NCBI RefSeq assembly: GCF_029223485.1
Contig: NZ_JARHTP010000036.1
Span: 1 to 63,938, forward strand
Direction of reading: 5' to 3'
DNA from: Streptomyces coacervatus
Lineage (GTDB): Bacteria; Actinomycetota; Actinomycetes; Streptomycetales; Streptomycetaceae
Length of the DNA: 63,938 bases
The notes under the pieces: model-generated
What the model saw: only the letters and a program-made list of their open reading frames with translations
Told to the model about the DNA's origin: nothing
Databases searched by the model: none
Part shown: positions 1 through 7,777 of the stretch, piece after piece
How the letters are laid out: every line of letters starts with the position of its first letter
Position numbering within the stretch: position 1 is the first letter of the stretch
Translations under genes and position numbers: made by a program

Positions 1-3
1 GGT

Positions 4-50
4 CCAGGGGGCTCCGCCCCCTGGCGGGGCCGAAGGGGCGGAGCCCCTGG
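4..50. repeat. Large G+C-rich hairpin, intergenic
   Basis: Bases 4-12 and 16-24 form a perfect 9-bp stem around a TCC loop. Bases 4-20 can also pair with 35-50 as a larger stem with one bulged G. Such CCAGGGGCTCCGCCCC-type elements are common downstream of Streptomyces genes. It lies beyond the stop of the minus-strand TetR gene (ends at 106) and may act as its terminator, or as a bidirectional one with a gene outside the window. Confidence 0.55.
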
Positions 51-105
51 GGACGGGAACGGGTAAGGGCGGCGGGGGCGAGACCCCCCCCGCTACCCCC
101 AGCCC

Positions 106-756
106 TCAGCGCCGCCCCCTCCGCCGCAACCGATGCCGCACAGCCCGCTGAGCCACCGGCCCGAGCTCCTCCAACGCCGCCACAACAACCCCCAGTTGCT
201 CCAGCGCATCCAACGCCGCCGACGCCCCCACCGCATCCACCCCCTCGTACAACTCGACCCCCACAAAGGCGACCGCCACGGCCCGCGCCAACCCGGAGGG
301 ATCCGCAAACTCCCCCAGCGGCGTATCCGCCAGCACTCTCGCCAGCACCTTCTCGATCTCCACGATCCACAGATCGAGCCCCGCCGCGGTCGCCGGCCCC
401 AGCGTCGCGTGCGTCTGCGCCCCCGCCAACAGCTGCCCGAGCAGCGCGACATGCCCCCCGGCACGCTCGGCCTCGTGTATCTCCCGCCCCACGGCGAGCA
501 GTTCGGACAGCGAGGTCACCGCGGAGAACCGTGGCCGATAGCGCGCCACCGACTGCTCCGCGCCGTACCGGCAGGCCGCCGCGAGCAGTTCGTCCACCGA
601 GCCGAAGTGGTAGAAGACCAGCGCCTGGTTCACCCCGGCGGCCGTCGCGATCGTACGGGCCGACACCTTCGCGATCCCGTGTTCGGTGAGCGTCCTGAGC
701 GCCCCGTCGAGGAGTTTGGCCTTGGTCTCCTGGGACTTGGCCGTCTCGGGACTCAC
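106..756 (-). CDS. TetR/AcrR family transcriptional regulator
   Basis: 216 residues from a GTG start. The N-terminal helix-turn-helix lies at about residues 32-53 (SARTIATAAGVNQALVFYHF), the standard TetR DNA-binding domain, followed by an Ala/Leu-rich ligand-binding half. The GTG is chosen because it overlaps the TGA of the upstream gene as GTGA (translational coupling), and a longer in-frame start would run through that gene. It is the last gene of a three-gene minus-strand operon (SRPBCC, DUF4166, TetR). The two TetR-type inverted repeats before the operon suggest autorepression. The ligand is unknown. Confidence 0.88.
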   Translation of the reverse strand: MSPETAKSQETKAKLLDGALRTLTEHGIAKVSARTIATAAGVNQALVFYHFGSVDELLAAACRYGAEQSVARYRPRFSAVTSLSELLAVGREIHEAERAGGHVALLGQLLAGAQTHATLGPATAAGLDLWIVEIEKVLARVLADTPLGEFADPSGLARAVAVAFVGVELYEGVDAVGASAALDALEQLGVVVAALEELGPVAQRAVRHRLRRRGRR

Positions 757-1448
757 GCGCGCCGCTCCTCGCGCACGGGCCGCAGACCGGGCCGCACCCC
801 ACAGGCACGGACGTCCGTGTACGTCACCGAGAAGGACCCGTCGTAGCCGAAGAGTGGCCCGAAGTACTTGTTCACCACCCGGACCCGGATACGGAATCGC
901 CCGGCCGCCTCGTCGAACGACTCCCGCACCTCGGCGCTCGCCCCGATCAGCTCCGGCACCCGCACATCCACCGCCCCCTCCCGGAACCGGTGTTCGCCGG
1001 AGCGGATGAGCAGCGACCCATCTGGCTCGGCACGGAAGTACAGGTCGCTGGCGAGGTGCTGGTGGGTCCCGAGGTAGTCCAGGATGCGGTCCCCTGCGGG
1101 GCTCAGCACCATCTGGGCGTCGAAGCACCGGGAGCGTCCGGGCAGGTCGAAGGTGCGCACGAAGGTCACCGTCTCACGCCCGAAGCTGTCGGTGTACGGA
1201 ACGTTCTCGATGGTGAAGGGCACGTGGCGCCCCTGTCTGGGCACCAGGATGTTGCGAGTGGTGCCGAGTGCGAGAAAGGGCTTCACTAAGGATCCGCCGT
1301 GCCAGATACGGTCCATCACGCCCCGGCCCGTGCACGCCTCCCCGCTCGCCAGTCCGACCGAGAACCGGCGTTGCAGCTGAGGGTGGAGGCGCTCGAAGTC
1401 CGCGCCCATGACCGTACGGAAGATCGAGTTCGTGGACTTCGCCGTCAT
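753..1448 (-). CDS. DUF4166 domain protein with a TTA codon
   Basis: 231 residues, start ATG overlapping the previous stop as ATGA. It resembles the DUF4166 family: an N-terminal FERLHPQLQRRF motif, then a beta-rich region with DRILDYLGTHQHLASDLYF and a C-terminal motif near YFGPLFGYDGSF. Biochemical function of the family is not established. Codon 54 (Leu, positions 1287-1289 on the complement) is TTA, the rare leucine codon read by the bldA tRNA, so full translation should depend on bldA. It is coupled at both ends to its neighbours, so the cassette works as one unit. Confidence 0.8.
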   Translation of the reverse strand: MTAKSTNSIFRTVMGADFERLHPQLQRRFSVGLASGEACTGRGVMDRIWHGGSLVKPFLALGTTRNILVPRQGRHVPFTIENVPYTDSFGRETVTFVRTFDLPGRSRCFDAQMVLSPAGDRILDYLGTHQHLASDLYFRAEPDGSLLIRSGEHRFREGAVDVRVPELIGASAEVRESFDEAAGRFRIRVRVVNKYFGPLFGYDGSFSVTYTDVRACGVRPGLRPVREERRA

Positions 1449-2206
1449 CGGTGGTTCTCCAGGGTGCGCAGAAGTCGGGGTGCACGCGCGCGCGTGGGCG
1501 GCGTGCGCAGGCAGCGGCGGGCGGCCGGGGTGGCGGACAGCGGCGGCGCGAGGAGGGCCAGCGACAGGGCGACCACCGCGAGCAGCGGTGTGGCGAAGCA
1601 GAAGAGCGGGGCGAACGGGCCGGTCAGCCGCAGCAGCCTGCCGTAGCCGAAGCCCGTGCCGGCGAGGACGATCACCAGGGCCCGGCCCAGCAGCTCGGCC
1701 AGCCAGTTCGCCAGCGCCCGTTCCGGCGTGATCCCGCGCTCCAGCCACAGCCGGAGCCGGTCGAAGGACCAGGCCGTCGCCCAGCCCATGAGCGGGCGGA
1801 ACACCAGCCGGTCGGCGAGTGTGCCGAAGCCGCCCCAGCGGGGCCGGTAGTCGTAGCCGGTGAGGAAGCGGACTCCGTCCCCGTCGGGGAGGTAACGCCA
1901 GTACCCGCTGCCCTCGGCCAGCAGCGAGAGCGGATGCGTCGAGGAGAACCGGAGCGCGGAGGTACGGGTCCCGTCCGGGCGTTCCCGTTCGCCCGCCGAG
2001 ACTCCGGTGCCGGCGACCGTGAGGAAGGGCAGCACCCGTGTGGCGTACCGGAAGCGCTGCGGCTCGCCCTCCGCGCTCGGGAGGTACTCGATCTCGGTGA
2101 AACGGAGGTCCCAGCGCTGGTGCTGGGCGGGTTCCTGCGTAAGTGACCACAGTTCGTCGAGGTCGGCACGGATCCGCGCCTCTATGTAGAGCCCCGAGTG
2201 CCCCAT
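1445..2206 (-). CDS. SRPBCC/polyketide cyclase-like protein with C-terminal membrane region
   Basis: 253 residues. Start ATG at 2206 is chosen for a GGGGGA ribosome site 6 bases upstream; a longer frame to 2248 has no ribosome site and would run into the operator. Residues 1-150 look like a START/SRPBCC lipid- or polyketide-binding fold (YIEARIRADLDELWSLTQEPAQHQRWDL type N-terminus). The C-terminal third has hydrophobic stretches (LGRALVIVLAGTGFGYG and FATPLLAVVALSLALLAPP) consistent with membrane anchoring. First gene of the operon with DUF4166 and TetR. Inference: the two non-regulatory proteins handle a lipid or other hydrophobic molecule. Confidence 0.72.
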   Translation of the reverse strand: MGHSGLYIEARIRADLDELWSLTQEPAQHQRWDLRFTEIEYLPSAEGEPQRFRYATRVLPFLTVAGTGVSAGERERPDGTRTSALRFSSTHPLSLLAEGSGYWRYLPDGDGVRFLTGYDYRPRWGGFGTLADRLVFRPLMGWATAWSFDRLRLWLERGITPERALANWLAELLGRALVIVLAGTGFGYGRLLRLTGPFAPLFCFATPLLAVVALSLALLAPPLSATPAARRCLRTPPTRARAPRLLRTLENHR

Positions 2207-2231
2207 GTGAATCCCCCAGGTCAGTCCGTCA

Positions 2232-2249
2232 TTTGAGCGACTGCTCAAA
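2232..2249. promoter_or_regulatory. TetR-type operator, proximal copy
   Basis: Near-perfect 18-bp inverted repeat TTTGAGCGACTGCTCAAA between the operon start (2206) and the distal copy. It matches the copy at 2275-2292 in 16 of 18 positions. Best candidate binding site for the TetR protein encoded at 106-756. Confidence 0.7.
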
Positions 2250-2274
2250 CCACTTGACCGTGAACGTACACCTC

Positions 2275-2292
2275 TTTGAGCGATCGCTCAAA
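2275..2292. promoter_or_regulatory. TetR-type operator, distal copy
   Basis: Perfect 18-bp palindrome TTTGAGCGATCGCTCAAA. Its centre is 43 bp (about four helical turns) from the centre of the proximal copy, so two dimers would sit on the same DNA face. Confidence 0.72.
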
Positions 2293-2308
2293 CAGAGGGG
2301 ACAAGAAA

Positions 2309-2332
2309 GCCCCGGCCCATGCGGGCCGGGGT
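2309..2332 (-). terminator. Rho-independent terminator
   Basis: Nine-base-pair G+C stem (2310-2318 with 2323-2331) with a 4-base loop. On the minus strand it is followed by GCTTTCTTG. It lies just after the stop of the MTH1187 gene and before the operators of the next operon. Confidence 0.75.
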
Positions 2333-2349
2333 CTTCCATGCGCAGGGTG

Positions 2350-2643
2350 TCACTCGGCGAGATACCGCTCCACCGTCTCCACCTTGGCGGTGAGACCGTC
2401 GGTCACTCCGGGCCGGATGTCCGCCTTGAGGACCAGGGACACCCTCGGCGCCCGCTCCTCGACCGCGGCGACGGCGCGCCTGACCACGTCCATGACCTCG
2501 TCCCACTCGCCCTCGATGCTGGTGAACATCGCATCGGTGCGGTTGGGCAGGCCCGACTCGCGGACGACACGGACGGCGTCGGCGACGTACTCCCCCACCT
2601 CGTCGCCGACCCCCAGCGGGGTCACGGAGAAGGCGACGATCAT
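2350..2643 (-). CDS. MTH1187 family thiamine-binding-type protein
   Basis: 97 residues, typical of the small MTH1187/YkoF-like (DUF77) family, which folds as a ferredoxin-like domain and in some members binds thiamine. Visible family features are the start MIVAFSVTPLGVGDEVGEYV, the central FTSIEGEWDEVMDVVRRA and the C-terminal DIRPG motif. Start ATG overlaps the stop of the DUF3817 gene (ATGA), so the two are coupled. No thiamine riboswitch is visible upstream, so a thiamine role is only a family inference. Confidence 0.85.
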   Translation of the reverse strand: MIVAFSVTPLGVGDEVGEYVADAVRVVRESGLPNRTDAMFTSIEGEWDEVMDVVRRAVAAVEERAPRVSLVLKADIRPGVTDGLTAKVETVERYLAE

Positions 2644-2984
2644 GCGTTCACGACCCCTTCCTGGCGCGCGCGGGAGGCGATGACGGCGTCCTCGGCGGCG
2701 CGCTTGAGCTTGCGCTCGGCGAAGAAGCCGCCGGTCGGCAGGACGGAGAGGACGAAGTAGAACGCCGCGGTGCCCAGGCTCCACTTGGTGCGGTTCCAGG
2801 CGTCGGCCCAGAAGATCACGTACAGGATGAACAGGACGCCGTGGACCATGCCCATCACCGGCACCGCATTGAAGTCCGTCGTCCGCTTCAGCACGGAGCA
2901 GATCAGCAGGAGCAGGAAGGACACGGCCTCGGGGGCCGAGACGAGTCGGAGCCGGCGGAGGGCGGTGGCGGTCTTGAGGTCCAC
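2640..2984 (-). CDS. DUF3817 domain membrane protein
   Basis: 114 residues, GTG start with a GAAGGTGA ribosome site. Three hydrophobic segments are visible (about residues 16-32, 42-62 and 70-86), and the sequence has the family signature of an N-terminal LRRLRLVSAPEAVSFLLLL and a central GMVHGVLFILYVIF. DUF3817 proteins are small actinobacterial integral membrane proteins of unknown role. First gene of a two-gene operon with the MTH1187 protein. Confidence 0.85.
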   Translation of the reverse strand: MDLKTATALRRLRLVSAPEAVSFLLLLICSVLKRTTDFNAVPVMGMVHGVLFILYVIFWADAWNRTKWSLGTAAFYFVLSVLPTGGFFAERKLKRAAEDAVIASRARQEGVVNA

Positions 2985-3125
2985 GGGTCACCTTCGGTGG
3001 GAGACAGGTCGCTCTTTGTGAACGGAAGCACAAGCGTCCGCCCATTCTGACAAACCGTCCCCCTAGGGGTGCGGTCAGGGTGCATCTCCCCCCACGGGCC
3101 CTGTGCGGCGCGCCCGCCCGGCGGC

Positions 3126-3131
3126 TACCTT
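3126..3131 (+). promoter_or_regulatory. -10 box of a leaderless promoter
   Basis: TACCTT lies exactly at -12 to -7 if transcription begins at the GTG at 3138. This decides the start of the first AIM24 gene, which has no ribosome site. Confidence 0.6.
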
Positions 3132-3137
3132 CGCAGC

Positions 3138-3776
3138 GTGGCGATGTTCCGACTTCAAGGCAGCAAGGTGCTGGCCGTCGACATGACCGGGGACGCCGTG
3201 AAGGCGAAGAACGGCTCGATGGTCGCGTACGACGGGCAGATGGCGTTCAAGAAGCTCAGCGGCGGCGGTGAGGGCCTGCGGGGCATGGTGACCCGGCGGC
3301 TCACCGGTGAACAGATGACCGTGATGGAGGTGAAGGGGCACGGGACGTGCTGGTTCGCGGACCGCGCCTCCGAGATCAACCTCGTGGGTCTCCAGGGGGA
3401 CAAGCTGTTTGTGGAGTCGAGCAATCTGCTCGCGACCGACGCAGGACTGCGGACCGGAACGACCTTCACGGGCCTGCGCGGGGCCTCGCAGGGCAACGGG
3501 CTGTTCACGACGACAGTCGAGGGCCACGGCCAGGCGGCGATCATGTCGGACGGCCCGGCGGTGGTGCTGCGGGTGAGCGCGCAGTACCCGCTGACGGTCG
3601 ATCCCGGGGCGTACATCGCTCACCAGGGGAATCTGCGGCAGTCCTTCCAGTCCGGTGTGACGTTCCGCACGTTCTTCGGCGAGGGCGGCGGCGAGGCCTT
3701 CCAGATCCGGTTCGAGGGGGACGGGCTGGTGTACATACAGCCGAGCGAGCGGAACACGATCGCGGGGGACGTGTGA
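3138..3776 (+). CDS. AIM24 family protein 1
   Basis: 212 residues. AIM24 (formerly DUF124) proteins are built of beta-prism-like repeats; the yeast relative is mitochondrial, while the bacterial function is unknown. Seen here: VLAVDMTGDAVKAKNGSMVAYDG, a central HGTCWFADRASEINLV, and the repeated motif GLFTTTVEGHGQAAI. GTG 3138 is preferred over ATG 3144 because of the well-placed leaderless -10 box. First of three tandem paralogues, with only one base between its stop and the next ATG. No signal peptide is seen, so it is probably cytoplasmic. Confidence 0.85.
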   Translation: MAMFRLQGSKVLAVDMTGDAVKAKNGSMVAYDGQMAFKKLSGGGEGLRGMVTRRLTGEQMTVMEVKGHGTCWFADRASEINLVGLQGDKLFVESSNLLATDAGLRTGTTFTGLRGASQGNGLFTTTVEGHGQAAIMSDGPAVVLRVSAQYPLTVDPGAYIAHQGNLRQSFQSGVTFRTFFGEGGGEAFQIRFEGDGLVYIQPSERNTIAGDV

Positions 3777-3777
3777 C

Positions 3778-4428
3778 ATGCCCTTCCGCGAGATCAACTC
3801 CAAGATGGTCGAGGCGACCGTGCTGCCCGGCCAGCGGCTGTTCAGCCAGCGCGGCGCGATGCTCGCCTACAAGGGCGAGGTGTCCTTCACCCCCAACATC
3901 CAGGGCGGCCAGGGCGGGGTCATGTCGATGCTCGGCCGCCGTATCGCCAATGAGGCCACACCCTTGATGAGCGTGGAGGGCAGCGGCACGGTCCTGTTCG
4001 GGCACGGCGGCCACCACGTCCAGGTCATCAACCTCACCGGCGACACCCTCTACGTGGAGGCGGACCGCCTGCTCGCCTTCGAGGGCACGCTCCAGCAGGG
4101 CACGATGTTCATGGGCTCGCAGGGCGGCGTGATGGGCATGGTGCGCGGCCAGGTCACCGGCCAGGGCCTGTTCACGACCACCCTCAAGGGACACGGCTCG
4201 GTGGCCGTGATGGCCCACGGCGGCGTCTTCGAGATCCCGATCACCCCGCAGCACCCGGTCCACGTCGACCCGCAGGCGTACGTCGCCCACCACGGAGACG
4301 TACGCAACAAGCTGTCCACGGCGCTGGGCTGGCGGGACATGGTGGGCCGCGGCTCCGGCGAGGCCTTCCAACTGGAGCTCAGCGGCAACGGCGCGGTGTA
4401 CGTCCAGGCCTCGGAGGAGAAGCTGTGA
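3778..4428 (+). CDS. AIM24 family protein 2
   Basis: 216 residues, a clear paralogue of its neighbour: LFSQRGAMLAYKGEVSF, GSGTVLFGHGGHHVQVINL, QGLFTTTLKGHGSVAVM, and a C-terminal GSGEAFQLELSGNGAVYVQ. The His-rich HGGHHV turn could hold a metal, but that is only a guess. Its TGA overlaps the GTG of the third copy (GTGA), so the three copies are probably made together and may form a hetero-oligomer. Confidence 0.87.
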   Translation: MPFREINSKMVEATVLPGQRLFSQRGAMLAYKGEVSFTPNIQGGQGGVMSMLGRRIANEATPLMSVEGSGTVLFGHGGHHVQVINLTGDTLYVEADRLLAFEGTLQQGTMFMGSQGGVMGMVRGQVTGQGLFTTTLKGHGSVAVMAHGGVFEIPITPQHPVHVDPQAYVAHHGDVRNKLSTALGWRDMVGRGSGEAFQLELSGNGAVYVQASEEKL

Positions 4429-5225
4429 GCGGGTACGGGGTCCCGGGCGGACCGACGGTCTTCGACCCGATGACACTGCCGGTCGACGACAACGTCAACA
4501 AGTACACCTTCTGCGTGGAACTCAAAGGGAGCCAGTGGTTCCTGCAGAAGGGGAAGATGATCGCCTACTACGGCTCGATGGAGTTCAACGGCATCGGACA
4601 CGGCCGGCTCGACCGACTTGTCCGTACGTCCTTTCATTCGCCACTGCACGCGAGCGACTGGGTCGTGGCGGAGGGCTCGGGCAAGATGCTCCTCGCCGAC
4701 CGGGCCTTCGATGTGAATTCGTACGACCTCGAAGACGGCAACCTGACCATTCGCTCGGGCAATCTGCTCGCTTTTCAGCCAAGTCTCGCGCTGAAGCAAT
4801 CGATCGTGCCGGGTTTTCTGACCCTGATCGGAACCGGAAAGTTCGTGGCTGCATCTAACGGTCCGGTGGTGTTCATGGAGCCGCCGATCCGGGTGGACCC
4901 GCAGGCGCTTGTCGGCTGGGCCGACTGCCCGTCGCCGTGCCATCACTACGACCACGGCTATCTGACCGGCGTAATGGGCGGTCTACGTGCAATGACGGGC
5001 CTCGGCGGGGCCTCCGGGGAGGAGCACCAGTTCGAGTTCGTAGGAGCCGGCACGGTCCTGCTCCAGTCCTCGGAGACCCTCATGGCCGAGCAGGCCACGG
5101 GGGCGGTTCCACCGGAGCCCGGCGTGCCCGGTGGCGGCGGGGCACACACAGGCCCTTCACAGCAAGCCGGCGCACCGCGCCTTCCCGGACAGCTGGGGGA
5201 CCTCCAGCGTCGCTTCGGGCTGTGA
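4425..5225 (+). CDS. AIM24 family protein 3, divergent with a low-complexity tail
   Basis: 266 residues, GTG start overlapping the previous stop. The core keeps the family pattern (FLQKGKMIAYYGSMEF, GSGKMLLADRAFDVNSYDL, GASGEEHQFEFVGAGTVLLQSS) but is the most diverged of the three. It carries an extra tail from about residue 218 rich in Gly, Pro and Ala (PEPGVPGGGGAHTGPSQQ). The central stretch 4640-4870 is visibly less G+C-rich than its surroundings. Likely works with the two upstream paralogues. Confidence 0.85.
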   Translation: MSGYGVPGGPTVFDPMTLPVDDNVNKYTFCVELKGSQWFLQKGKMIAYYGSMEFNGIGHGRLDRLVRTSFHSPLHASDWVVAEGSGKMLLADRAFDVNSYDLEDGNLTIRSGNLLAFQPSLALKQSIVPGFLTLIGTGKFVAASNGPVVFMEPPIRVDPQALVGWADCPSPCHHYDHGYLTGVMGGLRAMTGLGGASGEEHQFEFVGAGTVLLQSSETLMAEQATGAVPPEPGVPGGGGAHTGPSQQAGAPRLPGQLGDLQRRFGL

Positions 5226-5320
5226 GCGGTAGTCTGCGGAGTGTGACGTCGAACATGTGCGCACCAACGTCACACCACCCTCACTAGTTCGCCTTTCAAC
5301 ATTTTAGGTAGACTTCATTC

Positions 5321-5797
5321 ATGGAGACCGAGACGGCCACACACTGGCTGACCGATGCGGAGCAGTGCGCCTGGCGCACCCACCTGGAGGTCAACAGGCT
5401 GTTGACGTACCAGCTCGAGAGGGACCTGCAGCCGTTCGGCCTGACTATGAACGACTACGAGATCCTGGTGAACCTCTCCGAGTCGGAGGACGTTCGGATG
5501 CGGATGAGCGACCTCGCGTCCGCCACCCTCCAGTCCAAGAGCCGCCTCTCCCACCAGATCACCCGGATGGAGAACGCGAACCTGGTCCGCCGTGAGAACT
5601 GCGAGTCCGACCGCCGCGGGCTCTACGCGGTCCTCACGGAGCACGGCATGGAGACGATGAAGAAGGTCGCACCGCATCATGTGGCGTCCGTGCGCAGGCA
5701 CTTCATCGACCTGCTGTCCCCCGAGGCCATGGCGGAAGTCGACAAGGCCCTGAAGCCCATCGCGGAACACCTGCGCGGGCAGCGGGGACGCCCCTGA
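5321..5797 (+). CDS. MarR family transcriptional regulator
   Basis: 158 residues. Winged helix at about residues 45-110: MNDYEILVNLSESEDVRMRMSDLA, recognition helix SKSRLSHQITRMENANLV, wing RRENCESDRRGLYAVLTEHG. This is the standard MarR layout with its DRR wing motif. Start ATG follows an A+T-rich stretch (5285-5320) that must hold the promoter; there is no clear ribosome site, so a very short leader is possible. The next gene rightward on this strand is only a remnant, so its target is unknown; it may act on itself or on the AIM24 genes upstream. Confidence 0.88.
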   Translation: METETATHWLTDAEQCAWRTHLEVNRLLTYQLERDLQPFGLTMNDYEILVNLSESEDVRMRMSDLASATLQSKSRLSHQITRMENANLVRRENCESDRRGLYAVLTEHGMETMKKVAPHHVASVRRHFIDLLSPEAMAEVDKALKPIAEHLRGQRGRP

Positions 5798-6093
5798 CGC
5801 ATTGCCGGCGCAAACGGCAGGCGGAGCTCGAACAGGGCCCCGCCCGCCGGTGCGTCCCGCACGGTGAGCGTTCCGCCGTGCCGTACGGCGACGTCGCGGG
5901 CGATGGCAAGCCCGAGCCCCGCCCCGCCGTCCTCACAGCTGCGGGCGTCGTCGAGCCGTACGAGCCGCTCGAAGACCCGCTCACGGTCGCCCTCGGGCAC
6001 TCCGCCCCGCTGGGCGTTGTCGGGCGGATTGGCCGGCAATCGCCCCAACTGCCCCCGCGATCCCGCCACTTCCATGACCTCCGATTCCGCCAC
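5797..6093 (-). pseudogene. Remnant of a sensor histidine kinase (C-terminal ATPase part)
   Basis: The minus-strand translation shows QLGRLPANPPDNAQR (N box) joined directly to GVPEGDRERVFERLVRLDD (G1/F region), then DGGAGLGLAIARDVAVRHGG (G2). The 25-30 residues normally found between N box and G1, including the first DxGxG, are missing, as is everything before the N box (sensor, membrane part, His box). The open frame continues into the opposite-strand marR gene rather than ending at a normal stop. It is therefore a broken kinase with an N-terminal truncation and an internal deletion. Confidence 0.75.
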
Positions 6094-6104
6094 ACCGACT
6101 CCTT

Positions 6105-6303
6105 CCCGGCGACCGGGACGACGACGGCGCGGGCGCCTGGGAGGTGGACGTCGTCAAGGGCGACGGCACCGAGTACACGGTCCAGGTCCCCCGCCCACCG
6201 GCAACCTCACCGGGCGAGTGGAAGGTCGACGCGCACAGGGGCAAGGTCACGCAGGACCACAGCGACGCCGACCATGACGAGCCAGGGCAGCCACGACGAC
6301 TGA
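6105..6303 (+). pseudogene. Remnant of a PepSY-domain protein
   Basis: In the plus frame the translation reads DRDDDGAGAWEVDVVKGDGT, then TVQV, then WKVDAHRGKVTQDHSDADHD. This matches the end of a PepSY domain (beta strands plus the GKV...D acidic tail). There is no start codon with a ribosome site, no signal peptide, and no natural stop after the acidic tail. It abuts the kinase remnant head to head; intact PepSY genes often sit divergently next to such two-component operons. Confidence 0.62.
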
Positions 6304-6310
6304 CGTGCCG

Positions 6311-7591
6311 CTATGCGGCGGGTACGGCCTCCTCGCCTTCCCGTTCGCGCACGGTGCGAGGGGCGGCGCTCGGCTCACGGGTGCCCCTCGCGGTGGCCAG
6401 GGCCGTCAGCAGGGCCGCCGCCCCGGCCGCCGCGAAGCACAGCGCCGTCGGCATCCCGCTCACCAGCAGCCCTGCTCCGGCCGCGCCCGCCGTACTGCCC
6501 GCGTTCACACCCGTGTTGACCCAGGCACCGGCCCGGACCCGCGCCTGAGGGGCCGCCGCGTCGTCGGCGATCAGATAGGCGGTGGTCAGGGCCGGCGAGA
6601 CGAAGAACCCCGCGGCCCCCAGCGCGACGGCGAGCGTGCCGAATCCGGGGGCGAGCCCGGCACCGAGCAGCGCCACTCCCAGGCCCGCCGCCGTCAGGGG
6701 CAGTCGCACTCCGGCCGGGATGCGCCAGTCGACGGCCCCGTTGACCAGACCGCCGACGGCACTGCCGGCCGACAGCGCGGCCAGCGTCCAGGCCACGGCG
6801 TCATCGCCGTAGTGCCGCTGCTCGGCAAAGGCCACCACCACCAGATCGACCACACCCAGCGTGAGCCCGACGCCTGCGGCAGCGACGACGGGCCGAAGAA
6901 TGCCGCGCAGCACGCTCCGCCCGGCCTCCCGTGACGGACGGACCTCCTGCCCCGTATCGGCTTCGACGGGACGCACCGCCCCCACAGCAGGCGACGTGAC
7001 GAACCAGGCCGTTCCCACCACGATCAGCACCGTCCCGAAGACGATGGCGGCCGTCGGCGGAGCGAACCCGACGAGAACGCCGACCAGCAGCGGTCCCGAG
7101 ACGAAGAGCAGTTCCTCGGCGACTCCGTCGAGGCTGTAGGCGCGCTGCAGCAGTGCACGGTCCGGGGCGAGCCTGCCCCACACGGCGCGCATGGTCGGGC
7201 CCAGCGGAGGGGTGCAGGCCCCCGCCGCGGCGGTCACGGCGCCCAGGACGAGCGGTGAGACGGCGCCCGGGCGCCGGACGAGCACCGTGAGCAACCCCAG
7301 CAGCGCCGCGTAGGCCGTGACCATCGGGACGAGCGCACGGCGCGGACCGTACCGGTCGATCAGTGCCGCCCGGGCGGGCGACAGGAAGACGCTGGTGGCG
7401 CCGAACAGCGCCATGACGGTGCCCGCCACCGCGTACGACCCCGAGGCACGGATCACGGCGAGCATCGCGGACAGCGGGACGATTCCGTACGACAGCCTGC
7501 CCAGCAGGGCGGCTGCGAAGGTGCGACGGGCATGCGGGATACGGAGCACGGCGGCATACGACGGCCGCCGTGCAACTGATGTGGAAGACAC
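6311..7591 (-). CDS. MFS transporter
   Basis: 426 residues with about 12 hydrophobic segments and a long central loop at about residues 205-230, the normal two-halves MFS layout. The loop after helix 2 carries the conserved-type motif (SPARAALIDRYGPRRALVP), as in drug or metabolite exporters. The C-terminal tail is charged (REREGEEAVP). It stands alone between the deletion scar and meaB. The substrate cannot be inferred. The 186 bases upstream (7592-7777) hold no gene. Confidence 0.9.
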   Translation of the reverse strand: MSSTSVARRPSYAAVLRIPHARRTFAAALLGRLSYGIVPLSAMLAVIRASGSYAVAGTVMALFGATSVFLSPARAALIDRYGPRRALVPMVTAYAALLGLLTVLVRRPGAVSPLVLGAVTAAAGACTPPLGPTMRAVWGRLAPDRALLQRAYSLDGVAEELLFVSGPLLVGVLVGFAPPTAAIVFGTVLIVVGTAWFVTSPAVGAVRPVEADTGQEVRPSREAGRSVLRGILRPVVAAAGVGLTLGVVDLVVVAFAEQRHYGDDAVAWTLAALSAGSAVGGLVNGAVDWRIPAGVRLPLTAAGLGVALLGAGLAPGFGTLAVALGAAGFFVSPALTTAYLIADDAAAPQARVRAGAWVNTGVNAGSTAGAAGAGLLVSGMPTALCFAAAGAAALLTALATARGTREPSAAPRTVREREGEEAVPAA

Positions 7592-7777
7592 GGCAGTTCC
7601 TCAACTCGAGGCATGGAAAGGGGACGCCTGATCGCCGCGCGTCGGCTGCGGTCGATCACCGCTGCCGTGCGCGGGCCTGGGCGTGCCCTATGCCAAGAGG
7701 AGGTACATGCCAATCAACGTATCAGCGCGGCCCGGGAGTTGACCACGCAATAACGCGCCTCGATCCGACCAGGCGCC

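Noticed and set aside
2350..2984. Thiamine (TPP) riboswitch upstream of the MTH1187 operon
   Set aside because: No THI-box-like conserved segments are recognisable between 2985 and 3137.
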